This document shows positions 41,326 through 50,109 of a stretch of 64,000 nt of DNA, in pieces. Position 1 is the stretch's first letter, and each line of letters begins with the position of its first letter. Source of the DNA: Chryseobacterium fluminis (GTDB taxonomy: Bacteria; Bacteroidota; Bacteroidia; Flavobacteriales; Weeksellaceae). The notes under the pieces were generated by a model. The model did no database searches. It was not told the DNA's origin and saw only the letters and a list, made by a program, of their open reading frames with translations. The stretch spans positions 2,976,001-3,040,000 of the forward strand of contig NZ_CP111121.1 of NCBI RefSeq assembly GCF_026314945.1, written 5' to 3'. A program made the translations under genes and the position numbers.

Positions 41326-42840
41326 ATGGCAACGAAAGCACTTTTCAATACTGTGGTAAACTGGTTTATTCGTCAGAGAATAGATCAGATCCAGAATTTC
41401 ATAGACCATCCTATTGAGACTCAGAAGGGTATTCTATTTTCCCAACTTTTTCATGCGGAAGATACCGAGTACGGCAGAAAGAATGGTTTTAATTCTATAT
41501 CAAGCTACCAGGACTTTAAAAGTAAGGTCCCGATTGTTACCTATGAAGATTTCGAACCCTACATCGAAAGAGCAAGACAGGGACATAAGGATGTGAGCTG
41601 GCCTGGATATATCAAACATTTTGCGAAGTCCTCAGGAACGACCAACGCAAAAAGTAAATTTATTCCTATTTCAGCAGAAAGTCTTGAATATTGTCACATG
41701 AAGGCAGGAAAGGATATGGTTTCCATCTACGCCAATAATCATCCGGAAAACCAACTTTTCACCAATAAAAATCTGAGGCTGGGCGGAAGTTCTGAACTGT
41801 ATGCGGACTTCAATACGAAATTTGGAGATCTCTCTGCCATTTTAATTGATAATCTTCCGTTTTGGGTAGAGATCACGACCACACCCAGTAAAAAGGTTTC
41901 TCTGATGGGAGAATGGGAAAGTAAGCTGAAAGCGATCGTCTCTGAGGTTAAAAATGAAGACGTGGGAAGTATTTTGGGCGTTCCCAGCTGGATGATGGTC
42001 CTTCTGCAGCGGGTTTTAAAAGAAACTGATATTAAAAACATTTCAGAGCTGTGGCCGAACCTTGAAGTATTTTTTCACGGAGGTATCAGTTTTAAGCCTT
42101 ACCGGGAACAATACAGGCAGATTATCGGAAAAAAGATAAATTATTATGAGATTTATAACGCTTCTGAGGGCTTTTTTGGGATTCAGGACAGATCTGATAG
42201 TGATGAGATGCTTCTAATGCTCGATTACGGCATTTTCTACGAATTCATTCCTATGGATCAGTTTCACTCTGCAGATCCCAAAGTTATCAACCTGGAAGAT
42301 GTGGAGACAGGAATAAACTATGCAATGGTCATCACGACCAATGGCGGCTTATGGCGTTATTTAATTGGAGACACGGTAGTTTTCACGTCTGTAAATCCAT
42401 TCAGAATCAGAATCACAGGAAGGACGAAACATTATATCAATGCTTTCGGGGAAGAACTGATGATCACGAATGTAGAATCAGCACTATCCAAAGCATGTGA
42501 AGAAACCAATGCAGCTGTCTCGGACTTCACAGGGGCGCCTGTTTTCATGAAAGAAAATGAAAGCGGGGCTCATGAGTGGATTTTTGAATTCTGCGAAAAA
42601 CCAGATAGCTTAGAACATTTTGTGGATATTTTTGATCAGCATCTGAAAGCCATTAATTCAGATTATGAAGCCAAACGATACAACGATATAACGTTAAAAA
42701 GACCCATCGTCCATATAGCAAAGCCCAACCTTTTTTATCATTGGCTGGAATCCAAAGGAAAATTGGGTGGTCAGAACAAAGTACCGAGACTGAGCAACGA
42801 CAGAGAATACATCGATCCTTTGCTGGAGTTGAACAAATAG
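41326..42840 (+). CDS. GH3 auxin-responsive-family acyl-adenylating enzyme
   Basis: 504 residues. Bacterial member of the GH3 family, whose plant relatives join acyl acids to amino acids through an adenylate. The ATP-binding loop FAKSSGTTNAKSKFIPIS, the NASEGFFGIQDR motif (nucleotide binding), IGDTVVFTSVNPFRIRITGR then TKHYIN, and the GEELMITNVE turn fit well. No signal peptide. The natural substrates in Flavobacteriia are unknown. It stands alone between two terminators. Confidence 0.93.
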   Translation: MATKALFNTVVNWFIRQRIDQIQNFIDHPIETQKGILFSQLFHAEDTEYGRKNGFNSISSYQDFKSKVPIVTYEDFEPYIERARQGHKDVSWPGYIKHFAKSSGTTNAKSKFIPISAESLEYCHMKAGKDMVSIYANNHPENQLFTNKNLRLGGSSELYADFNTKFGDLSAILIDNLPFWVEITTTPSKKVSLMGEWESKLKAIVSEVKNEDVGSILGVPSWMMVLLQRVLKETDIKNISELWPNLEVFFHGGISFKPYREQYRQIIGKKINYYEIYNASEGFFGIQDRSDSDEMLLMLDYGIFYEFIPMDQFHSADPKVINLEDVETGINYAMVITTNGGLWRYLIGDTVVFTSVNPFRIRITGRTKHYINAFGEELMITNVESALSKACEETNAAVSDFTGAPVFMKENESGAHEWIFEFCEKPDSLEHFVDIFDQHLKAINSDYEAKRYNDITLKRPIVHIAKPNLFYHWLESKGKLGGQNKVPRLSNDREYIDPLLELNK

Positions 42841-42842
42841 AA

Positions 42843-42873
42843 AAACCGCAGAACGATCTGCGGTTTCTTTTTT
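42843..42873. terminator. Bidirectional terminator after the GH3 gene
   Basis: 10-bp stem AAACCGCAGA / TCTGCGGTTT with an ACGA loop and T-run on the plus strand; it also lies at the end of the converging lipoprotein gene. Confidence 0.85.
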
Positions 42874-43282
42874 ATTTACTTAAATCTTCTTTTAATTTTT
42901 TAGCGGCGTCTTCAACTTTCGAAGCTCCTTTCGCAGCAGCAGCTTTTGCGTCTTTGCCAACTTTATTTGCTTCTGTTTTGATGTCCTGTCCTGCTTTCTG
43001 AAGGTCCTGCTTCGTTTTATCCGCAGTAGCGTCTATTCTGTCTTTTGCCTTCTGAGCGGCATCATCTATTTTATTTCCGGCTTCATCAACTTTAGTCTGA
43101 ACATCTTCTTTAGTCGCATTAATTTTCGAAGTGTCAACGTTCACACCAGGTCCGGAAACCGTGGTTGTGGTCGTTGTAACCGAACCATCCGGATTTTCAG
43201 TCTGCTCTGTTTTAGTGGTTGATTTTGTGCATGATACAATTAATAGAGAAACGATACCAGCAGTCAAAATGTTTTTTTTCAT
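42872..43282 (-). CDS. Lys/Ala-rich helical lipoprotein
   Basis: 136 residues. Lipoprotein signal (lipobox LIVSC, Cys at about 18), a Thr-rich stretch (SVTTTTTTVSGPGV) and then repeated heptad-like units such as VDEAGNKIDDAAQKAKDRID and KTKQDLQKAGQDIKTEANKV, of the LEA/apolipophorin-like amphipathic type. No function is assigned; similar periplasmic lipoproteins may act in envelope stress. It is the last gene of the mutL operon, 21 bp after the preceding lipoprotein gene. Confidence 0.8.
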   Translation of the reverse strand: MKKNILTAGIVSLLIVSCTKSTTKTEQTENPDGSVTTTTTTVSGPGVNVDTSKINATKEDVQTKVDEAGNKIDDAAQKAKDRIDATADKTKQDLQKAGQDIKTEANKVGKDAKAAAAKGASKVEDAAKKLKEDLSK

Positions 43283-43303
43283 ATTCTATATTTTAAAATA
43301 ATT

Positions 43304-43666
43304 TTATTGTTTTGTTGTCTCAGCAGTGGCCGGTGTTTCAGTCTTTTGCTGTTTTTTTTCCTTTTCTGTCTTTTTCTTTTCTTCGTCCTGCACCTTTTTA
43401 TTCTCTTTTTCTAATTCTGCCTTTAATTTCTCCTCCTGTTGCTGGGTTTTTAAAGCCTCTTTTACAGAATCCCTGTATTTCTGTGAAGACATTCTGATCT
43501 GGCGGATAATATCTACCGATGTCGCCCCTGCAGAAAAGGAATCTTTTGGCACCGTATCATAACTTGTCTTTGGCGTATCCTGAGGATACAGATTACCGGG
43601 CTCTTTTTTAGAACACGACATTATGATAAAGAAAAAGCTAATAATTAAAAAAAGAAAGTTTTTCAT
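43304..43666 (-). CDS. Charged coiled-coil lipoprotein
   Basis: 120 residues. Lipoprotein signal (lipobox IIMSC, Cys near 18), a short Pro/Thr-rich region, a conserved-looking VDIIRQIRMSSQKYRDSVKE segment, and a highly charged Lys/Glu coiled coil to the end. Family unknown. It begins 4 bp after the end of the upstream EEP gene, so it is part of the mutL operon. Confidence 0.75.
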   Translation of the reverse strand: MKNFLFLIISFFFIIMSCSKKEPGNLYPQDTPKTSYDTVPKDSFSAGATSVDIIRQIRMSSQKYRDSVKEALKTQQQEEKLKAELEKENKKVQDEEKKKTEKEKKQQKTETPATAETTKQ

Positions 43667-43670
43667 AGAA

Positions 43671-44645
43671 CTAATTTAGCAGAAATTCTGCGATTACAGG
43701 ATAATGATCCGATAATTTTACAGACTGATCTACTTTATAGCTTAATGGAATAATGGATTTTGAACTGAAAATATAATCGATCCTTAGGGGAACCTTATAA
43801 TCGTGAAAACTGGAGGAACTTCCGTTTCCAGCCACCAAAAAAGCATCCTGGAGGTCTTTTCCCAAATTATAATATTCATAAGAATTGGGAACAGAATTAA
43901 AATCCCCGGCCAGAATAACAGGATATGGGGAAAGATCAATAATCTTTCTTATTTTTCTGATCTGGTCTTCATGAGCCTTGAAAGTAGGAATCATGTGAGA
44001 GAGGAGGTCATTTACTTTTCCGGCCTGCTTTTCTATTCCGTTAAATTTAAGCATGGATTTATGCAGTCTGAAAGGTTCCAGATAAACATTTACAATCCTA
44101 ATGATTTTACCATTGATATCAATATCGGCGTAAAAAGAATTTCCACGCGAATTATCGGTGATCAGTTCTTCCTGTCTGACGATTTTATGTTTTGTTTTCA
44201 GAATAACGGAAGGGTATTTTACAAGATCCTGCCTGATCGCCCTGTTGGTATCCCTTTCCTGTACCAGGATAATATCTGCATTCTGATCTGCAATATATTT
44301 TTTCACTTTATCCCATCCGAAATCTCCGTATTTTACATTAAATGTAAGTACCTTGATATCTCTTATGCTTTTAACATTAGCTGTTTTGGGAGTAAGATTC
44401 ACCCATCGTCTGATAGGGTTATAAAAAAGAAAAATTCCGAGGACAAACGCAATGGCCACTTTCTTCTGTTTAACGATCCAGACCAAGGTTAGTACAATAT
44501 ATAAAGTCATTAAATAAGGGAAACCCAGTGACAGCAGATTCAGAGCCCCCAAAAGATTAGGAGGGACCCATGCATTTCCCAGTGTGCATAATAGCAATAC
44601 AGCAACGGAAATATGGACAAATAACAGAATCTGGTTAAATTTCAT
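43671..44645 (-). CDS. Membrane-anchored endonuclease/exonuclease/phosphatase (EEP) protein, copy 2
   Basis: 324 residues from the ATG at 44645, chosen because it aligns with the start of its upstream paralogue; an ATG at 44666 is also in frame. Two to three N-terminal membrane helices (about 5-85; NLLSLGFPYLMTLYIVLTLV) are followed by an EEP domain with VLTFNVKYG, IILVQERD (catalytic Glu), ILAGDFNSVPNSYEY (Asp/Asn) and KLSDHYPVIAEF (Asp-His). The catalytic domain should face the periplasm if the helices insert as predicted; the substrate (nucleic acid or phospholipid head group) is unknown. Confidence 0.9.
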   Translation of the reverse strand: MKFNQILLFVHISVAVLLLCTLGNAWVPPNLLGALNLLSLGFPYLMTLYIVLTLVWIVKQKKVAIAFVLGIFLFYNPIRRWVNLTPKTANVKSIRDIKVLTFNVKYGDFGWDKVKKYIADQNADIILVQERDTNRAIRQDLVKYPSVILKTKHKIVRQEELITDNSRGNSFYADIDINGKIIRIVNVYLEPFRLHKSMLKFNGIEKQAGKVNDLLSHMIPTFKAHEDQIRKIRKIIDLSPYPVILAGDFNSVPNSYEYYNLGKDLQDAFLVAGNGSSSSFHDYKVPLRIDYIFSSKSIIPLSYKVDQSVKLSDHYPVIAEFLLN

Positions 44646-44716
44646 GAAAAGCTTATAAGTAATCAAATTTAAGCAAAAACTTTACCAAGATCAATACTTT
44701 AACTTTTTTTATAAGT

Positions 44717-45712
44717 TTACCGGCTGAGTTTAAGGGTAGAAATTACAGGATAATGATCTGAAATTTTTACTGAACGGTCCACCTTATAACTTATCGGTCT
44801 TACCGTCTCCGAGGTAAAAATATAGTCAATTCTTATTGGAAATTTATAGTCGTGAAAGCTTGTTGCACTTCCTTTCCCTGCTTCAACAAATGCATCCTGC
44901 AAACCTTCAGACAAATGATAATATTCATAAGAATTGGGAACTGAATTAAAGTCACCGGCCAGGATTACCGGATATGGAGAACCGTCTATTCCTTTTCGAA
45001 CCTCTTCTACCTGCTCCTGATGCATTTTAAAGGTCGGGATCAGCCTTCTGACGATATTTTTAAGCTTCTGTTCGTCGGCATCACTGTTGCCGTTCAGTTT
45101 CACCATCTCTTTTTCAAACTTAAAGGGCTGGAGATACACGTTAATAAAACGGTAAGTCTTCCCTTTTATTTCGATATCCGTCTGGTTGGCATAAGCATTA
45201 TTGTATTCATAATCGCTGTTGATAAGCTGCTTCTGGTCAATAATTTTATATTTTGAATAGATTGAAATCAGCTGGGTTTCCGGGCCGCTTTTCAATCCTT
45301 TGAATTCATATTTTTTCTTCCCTCCATATTCCTGCAGAAGGACCACATCGGCCTGAAGACCATTAATATATTTTTCAATATTTGCCACTCCGGTACCTCC
45401 TGCTTTTACATTAAAGGAAACAATCTTTAAATCGGCAGCTTCTTTTTTATCCGGTGAGTAATTGACCCATCGTTTAACAGGACCTGTGAATATTAATCCC
45501 AGAAACATAAAGACAAATGCTCTTTTTTTCCAGCTGAAGATCCAGAAAAAAGTAAGCAGTATATACCCTGTCAACAAAACAGGGAACCCCAGAGAAAGTA
45601 AATTGAACCATGGAAATATTTTCGGCGGAACGTAAGCATTCATTAACATTCCGACTAAAAGAAGGAAAATCCCTAAATGTAAAATTAAAAATATAAGACG
45701 AACGATTTTCAC
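44717..45712 (-). CDS. Membrane-anchored EEP protein, copy 1
   Basis: 331 residues, same layout as the gene downstream: N-terminal helices (MKIVRLIFLILHLGIFLLLV, NLLSLGFPVLLTGYILLTFF), then IVSFNVKAGG, VLLQEYGG, LAGDFNSVPNSYEYYHL and KISDHYPVISTL. The two EEP genes are tandem duplicates with a 71-bp gap. It starts 5 bp after the rhomboid gene. Catalytic residues are intact in both copies. Confidence 0.91.
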   Translation of the reverse strand: MKIVRLIFLILHLGIFLLLVGMLMNAYVPPKIFPWFNLLSLGFPVLLTGYILLTFFWIFSWKKRAFVFMFLGLIFTGPVKRWVNYSPDKKEAADLKIVSFNVKAGGTGVANIEKYINGLQADVVLLQEYGGKKKYEFKGLKSGPETQLISIYSKYKIIDQKQLINSDYEYNNAYANQTDIEIKGKTYRFINVYLQPFKFEKEMVKLNGNSDADEQKLKNIVRRLIPTFKMHQEQVEEVRKGIDGSPYPVILAGDFNSVPNSYEYYHLSEGLQDAFVEAGKGSATSFHDYKFPIRIDYIFTSETVRPISYKVDRSVKISDHYPVISTLKLSR

Positions 45713-45717
45713 AGGCT

Positions 45718-46476
45718 TTAATTAAAACGGTATAAATGTTTTCTCCATATTTTTGCCAAAAGAAACCCAACCAGCGCACCTCCCACGTGAGCTAAGTGAG
45801 CCGTACCACTATCATTTCCACGGTATCCCAAAAAAAGAGAAATTACTATACTGAAAATAAGAAGATGTTTGGCTTTTATAGGAAAAGGAACAAATAAAAT
45901 CATAAGTTTTGTATTCGGGTAAATTGTAGCAAACGCTGCTAATACGCCAAAAATAGCTCCTGAAGCCCCAACGAGAGGAGTAGAAATTATCTTTATAATT
46001 TTTTCAATTAATTCTTTCTGCGTGGCTATTGACTCTTGGGAACCTTTCAAAATCTGATTAGTATTTGAAAAATATTCATAAATATTAAACCCAAGACTTT
46101 CTAATTCTCTCGCAAAAATTTCAACCTGAACAAATTCCCAAGCATTAAATATTACATAAGCTCCTATTCCACTAAGAAAATAAAGTATTAAGTATCTTTT
46201 TCCTCCTAATATATTTTCTAAAAAAGAAAAATTATACAACATAAACATATTAAAAAAAATATGCATTAATCCTGACCCATCTCCCAATGGAGCATGCATG
46301 AACATTGATGTAATAATCTGCCATGATTTAAAGAACGGTGAAAAAGGATAATATGCCGATAGTATTGAATATAACTGAAAATTGCCTAAAGCATAAAGAA
46401 AAAAATTAGTTATCACATAGACAACAATATTTATAATGATAATATTTCTCGTAATTGGCGGTATATTATTAAACAT
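45718..46476 (-). CDS. Rhomboid-family intramembrane serine protease
   Basis: 252 residues from the ATG at 46476, just past the mutL stop; an earlier in-frame ATG at 46518 overlaps mutL and adds non-conserved residues. Six-helix rhomboid fold with HIFFNMFMLYNF in helix 2 (HxxxN), the Ser nucleophile in GASGAIFGVLAAF (GxSG) and His in HLAHVGGALVGFLLA. A long loop between helices (about 130-165) is atypical. It cuts membrane proteins within or near their helices; targets are unknown. Confidence 0.93.
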   Translation of the reverse strand: MFNNIPPITRNIIIINIVVYVITNFFLYALGNFQLYSILSAYYPFSPFFKSWQIITSMFMHAPLGDGSGLMHIFFNMFMLYNFSFLENILGGKRYLILYFLSGIGAYVIFNAWEFVQVEIFARELESLGFNIYEYFSNTNQILKGSQESIATQKELIEKIIKIISTPLVGASGAIFGVLAAFATIYPNTKLMILFVPFPIKAKHLLIFSIVISLFLGYRGNDSGTAHLAHVGGALVGFLLAKIWRKHLYRFN

Positions 46477-46480
46477 CTTT

Positions 46481-48259
46481 TTAAAATTTATTTTTAAAAT
46501 CATTAAAAGGAACTTCAAAGAAGCATCTTTTCCCGTTGGGTAAAAACTCAGGAAAACCCAATGCCGTAAAATCTTTGATCAGCTGTTCCGCATCCTTTTT
46601 ATAAATAAAATCGAATCTTGATTTAGACTGCAGCTTGCCCCACTGATTCTGATAAAACTGCATGAATTCTTCTTCTGTTTTATATTCCAGAATCTCAAAC
46701 AGATTTTCAAGGAATTTCATCACCTGGGTTTCTTTCAGCCCTTCCGGAACGGCATCGATTCTCAATACACTTTCATGAGCGACACTTATTTCGAACCCCA
46801 GCTCCGGGAGATACTTTTTGATCGATTTATACTTTGTATTTTCAATCTCATTCATATGATACTCCAGAGAAAACAGCAGGGCATGGCTGCCCGGTGCACT
46901 TCTTTTTGTAGGTTTACTGTTCTCGGAAACCATCAGCCTGTGCATTCTGCCCAAATCCAGCATTAATGTACGGTCTCCTTTATTGAACAGCCAGTATCCA
47001 TTAGGCAACCTCATTAAGTCTTCATCAAAATCTTCATCTTCAAAGAGATTGATCTTTGAAGGCTCTGCTGTGATATTGGTGTGATACATTTCGGTGAGGT
47101 TCTGAATTTCTCCCTGATTAAAAACCTCCCGCTCTTCCAAAAACGGGTTATAATCTTTATCAACGATAATCTCCGGCATTCTAAGCACTCCTCCATTGCT
47201 TTTGCTCGGTGAGGTATTCATCATACTGTCCAATTCCGGATCTCTCTCGAAATCAAGACTTGGTGCTACATTATAAATCCCTAAAGATCTTTTTATCGTA
47301 GAACGGAGCAAAGCAAATATAAGATGCTCATCCTCAAATTTCACTTCCGTTTTCTGCGGATGGATATTCACGTCTATTTTCCCGGGATCAAGATCCAGGT
47401 ACAGGAAGAATGTAGGTACATAACCCGGCATCAAAAGACCGTCAAAAGCTTCCTGAACCGCTTTATTAAAGTAGGCACTTTTAAAATACCTTCCGTTCAC
47501 GAAAAGAAACTGCTCACCCCGGGTCTTTTTAGCTCCTTCCGGCTTGGCAACAAATCCCTGAAGCTTACACCAGATAATATCTTCTTTAATAGGAATTAAT
47601 TGTGGCTGCAACTTTCTTCCGAATACATCGACAATACGCTGCATCAGACTTCCCTTTCTGAGCCTGAAAACAGCCTCATCATCATGAAACAGAGAAAACT
47701 CCAGACCTTCATGAGCCAGGGCAACACGTTGAAATTCATCAATGACATGTCTGAATTCAACATTATTGTTTTTAAGAAACTTTCTGCGGGCAGGAACATT
47801 ATAGAAAAGGTTTTTAACCAAAAAATTAGACCCTTCCGCCGTTTGTACCGGATCCTGAAACTGAAAAACGCCGCCTTCAATATAGATGTTGGTACCAATG
47901 GCGGCAGCTTTCTGTTTTGTTCTTAATTCAACCTGGGAAACTGCAGCAATAGAAGCGAGTGCCTCCCCGCGAAACCCTTTCGTTATAATCTTAAAAATAT
48001 CTTCCGTCCCTCTGATTTTGGATGTCGCATGTCTTTCAAATGCCATTCTTGCATCTGTTTCGGACATGCCCTTCCCGTCATCTACAACCTGTATCAGATT
48101 TTTTCCGGCATCTCTGAGGATCAACTCAATTTTGGTAGCTTCTGCATCAATAGCATTTTCCAAAAGTTCTTTCACGATGGATGCAGGTCTTTGCACGACC
48201 TCTCCTGCCGCAATTTGGTTGGCTACATGATCCGGTAAAAGCTGAATAATATCTGACAT
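46481..48259 (-). CDS. mutL: DNA mismatch repair protein MutL
   Basis: 592 residues. The N-terminal GHKL ATPase is complete: IAAGEVVQRPASIVKELLEN then AIDA, VVDDGKGM, FERHATSKI, GFRGEALASIAAVS; the transducer domain carries FVNGRYF and VNIHPQKTEVKF. In the C-terminal dimer domain, the DQHA-x2-E endonuclease motif expected in many MutL proteins is absent: the equivalent reads LMLDLGRMHRLMVSENS. It may therefore act without endonuclease activity. It leads an operon with rhomboid, two EEP and two lipoprotein genes. Confidence 0.93.
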   Translation of the reverse strand: MSDIIQLLPDHVANQIAAGEVVQRPASIVKELLENAIDAEATKIELILRDAGKNLIQVVDDGKGMSETDARMAFERHATSKIRGTEDIFKIITKGFRGEALASIAAVSQVELRTKQKAAAIGTNIYIEGGVFQFQDPVQTAEGSNFLVKNLFYNVPARRKFLKNNNVEFRHVIDEFQRVALAHEGLEFSLFHDDEAVFRLRKGSLMQRIVDVFGRKLQPQLIPIKEDIIWCKLQGFVAKPEGAKKTRGEQFLFVNGRYFKSAYFNKAVQEAFDGLLMPGYVPTFFLYLDLDPGKIDVNIHPQKTEVKFEDEHLIFALLRSTIKRSLGIYNVAPSLDFERDPELDSMMNTSPSKSNGGVLRMPEIIVDKDYNPFLEEREVFNQGEIQNLTEMYHTNITAEPSKINLFEDEDFDEDLMRLPNGYWLFNKGDRTLMLDLGRMHRLMVSENSKPTKRSAPGSHALLFSLEYHMNEIENTKYKSIKKYLPELGFEISVAHESVLRIDAVPEGLKETQVMKFLENLFEILEYKTEEEFMQFYQNQWGKLQSKSRFDFIYKKDAEQLIKDFTALGFPEFLPNGKRCFFEVPFNDFKNKF

Positions 48260-48279
48260 AAAATAAGTAAATCAACTTA

Positions 48280-48287
48280 CAAAAATA
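48280..48287 (-). promoter_or_regulatory. -7 element of the mutL operon
   Basis: TATTTTTG on the minus strand, full match, 20 bp before the mutL start. Confidence 0.6.
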
Positions 48288-48424
48288 GTTAATGAAAACC
48301 GGAATTAAAACTTTAAAACGGTGAATTAAAATTTAATTATCAACATTTTGACCACTTTATCCCCATTATCAGGATCCGTTTAAGTTTGGAAAATGACCCT
48401 TTTGTTTCCCTGTCTTTTAAAAGC

Positions 48425-48455
48425 ACACCCCTTTTCCATGACAGAGAAGGGGTGT
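48425..48455 (-). terminator. Terminator after the YoaK-like gene
   Basis: ACACCCCTT / AAGGGGTGT, a 9-bp stem; on the minus strand it is followed by GCTTTT. It lies about 80 bp past the stop of the gene at 48537. Confidence 0.7.
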
Positions 48456-48536
48456 TTCACAGCTAGTTTACACAAAATTAATACTGATATTTATATCTTT
48501 TAGTATGGTCTGATGATCATGTACTCATCAGAATAT

Positions 48537-49376
48537 CTATTCATCGAATACAAGCTTGCGCTTTTTTTCTCTTTTTGTTTTAAGTTCAGGAACTCCATGA
48601 ATTTTATCGTACAGGTAGGCCATTAGATTTGGCTTCTTGTAAATTTTGCTGTACCTGTACTGGGTGTTGAAGTGTCTGATGTGAATTTTATAGGCATCAT
48701 ACCCGATCACGACTAAGAGACAGAGACTAATGACGTAAAATACTCTGAATTCCAGGTAATAATAAGTCAGCCCGGAGAACACTGCACCAAAAACATAGGC
48801 AACCATGATACTTGATAAAAGTTTGGCTCTTCCGATCAGTTCCCCGTTCTTCCTGAATTTCTTCTGCGTAAACATGGAAAACAGAATTCCAAGGTCGGTG
48901 GTGGTCCCCGTAAGGTGGGTCGTCTTCACGGAGAAATTGGAGATACTTGCCGTGAGACCATTCTGAAGACCTGTGGCAAACAGCATCAATGCGACCAGGT
49001 ATTCCGTTTCTTCCAGTGTTTTCTGGTAGAAAAACTGCCCGTATACTCCTACAAACAACAAACAGATGATCTCCAGCACAATAGGCATCGAATGAGCAAA
49101 ATATTTGCTTTTTTTATTGAAATTAATGACAATAAAATTCGATACGAAGCTTCCGAAGAAGAAAAGGAAGATCCAAAGTCCTACCACCGCTACCTGCGTC
49201 CAGTTTCCTTTACTGATCTCTGCTGCCAGGATAGCATAGTGCCCTGTCACGTTTGACGTAAAAGAGAGAAATATTAATAGGGATGCTATATTTATAGTAC
49301 CTGCCGTAAAGGCAGTCAGCGTTCCCAATCTGATGTTGTCTCCCAACGTCCTGCTGTTACTATAATTCCTTAACAT
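48537..49376 (-). CDS. YoaK/DUF1275-family membrane protein
   Basis: 279 residues with about six membrane helices. Family marks: LTAFTAGTINIASLLIFLSF then TSNVTGHYAILAA near the N-terminus, and LFATGLQNGLTASISNFSVK then TTHLTGTTTDLG in the middle. DUF1275 proteins are of unknown transport function. A basic cytoplasmic C-terminal tail (KTKREKKRKLVFDE) is present. It starts 30 bp after the Usp-like gene and is probably cotranscribed with it. Confidence 0.9.
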   Translation of the reverse strand: MLRNYSNSRTLGDNIRLGTLTAFTAGTINIASLLIFLSFTSNVTGHYAILAAEISKGNWTQVAVVGLWIFLFFFGSFVSNFIVINFNKKSKYFAHSMPIVLEIICLLFVGVYGQFFYQKTLEETEYLVALMLFATGLQNGLTASISNFSVKTTHLTGTTTDLGILFSMFTQKKFRKNGELIGRAKLLSSIMVAYVFGAVFSGLTYYYLEFRVFYVISLCLLVVIGYDAYKIHIRHFNTQYRYSKIYKKPNLMAYLYDKIHGVPELKTKREKKRKLVFDE

Positions 49377-49406
49377 TGTAATAATTTTTAAATAATGGAT
49401 TATTTT

Positions 49407-49901
49407 CTAGACCTCAACAAAAATCTCAGCCAACCTTCCTCTTTCGGGAAGCTTTTCCGGAATCTCAACCTTTACTTCATAAGATGGCAGATCCTTACAG
49501 TTTTTAATGTAGGGAATAAGGTCGAACTTGCCCTTTCCCTTGCTCTTAATCGAAGGCGAATAGTATGCCTCTTCAATATTTTCTGCCTTTACATAATTAT
49601 TAAAGGCCCTCTGGAAACTTCCCGTAAAAACATCGCAAAGGATCTTATTGATCAGGTGAGGATATTTATTTTTTATGATTCCGAAAGCTTCGTTAAATTC
49701 CTGTGGTTTTATTTTGTTAAAAACCGTGCTCTTCGTCGTAAAGAGAAGATCTCTTATCGAATCTCCCATGTCATATCCTGAAACCAGCATAATGTCATAC
49801 TGATTCGGGTCTTCATTCGTATCTTTCTCTTTGAGTATTTTCTTTAATATATTCAATGACTCAAGAGAGTAATCTGTGGCAATTAAAATTTTTCTGGTCA
49901 T
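49407..49901 (-). CDS. Usp-like nucleotide-binding-fold protein
   Basis: 164 residues. The N-terminus (RKILIATDYSLESLNILKKI) resembles the first strand and helix of universal stress proteins (D-x-S), then YDIMLVSGYDMGDSIRDLLF. The usual GxxGxxG nucleotide loop is not evident and the C-terminus diverges, so I regard it as a divergent Usp-like protein of unknown role. Its promoter (49944-49951) overlaps an inverted repeat (49922-49944). Confidence 0.7.
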   Translation of the reverse strand: MTRKILIATDYSLESLNILKKILKEKDTNEDPNQYDIMLVSGYDMGDSIRDLLFTTKSTVFNKIKPQEFNEAFGIIKNKYPHLINKILCDVFTGSFQRAFNNYVKAENIEEAYYSPSIKSKGKGKFDLIPYIKNCKDLPSYEVKVEIPEKLPERGRLAEIFVEV

Positions 49902-49921
49902 ATGATGTATTATTTAGTTCC

Positions 49922-49944
49922 GTATTATCGTAATTTGATAATAC
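49922..49944. promoter_or_regulatory. Inverted repeat at the Usp-like promoter
   Basis: GTATTATC-N7-GATAATAC, perfect 8-bp arms covering the start-site region just downstream of the -7 element. Candidate operator or 5'-UTR hairpin. Confidence 0.55.
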
Positions 49945-49951
49945 AAAACTA
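49944..49951 (-). promoter_or_regulatory. -7 element for the Usp-like gene
   Basis: TAGTTTTG on the minus strand, full match to TAnnTTTG, 42 bp before the ATG at 49901. Confidence 0.6.
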
Positions 49952-50109
49952 TCATGACCAAATTAAAAGGGCTTTGGAATAGAATTAAAATGTGATTAAA
50001 GAGATTAGAATGAGATTAGAAAATTGTTAACAGGAGTTAATATCACTCAAGAAGCCGGTGAAATAGACCCTAAAGCAAAGCTTGCGTCGGAGCAGGCTGA
50101 CAATACCGA

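Noticed and set aside
48915..49256. 113-codon plus-strand frame inside the YoaK-like gene
   Set aside because: Antisense shadow of a well-supported membrane protein gene, with no family features of its own.
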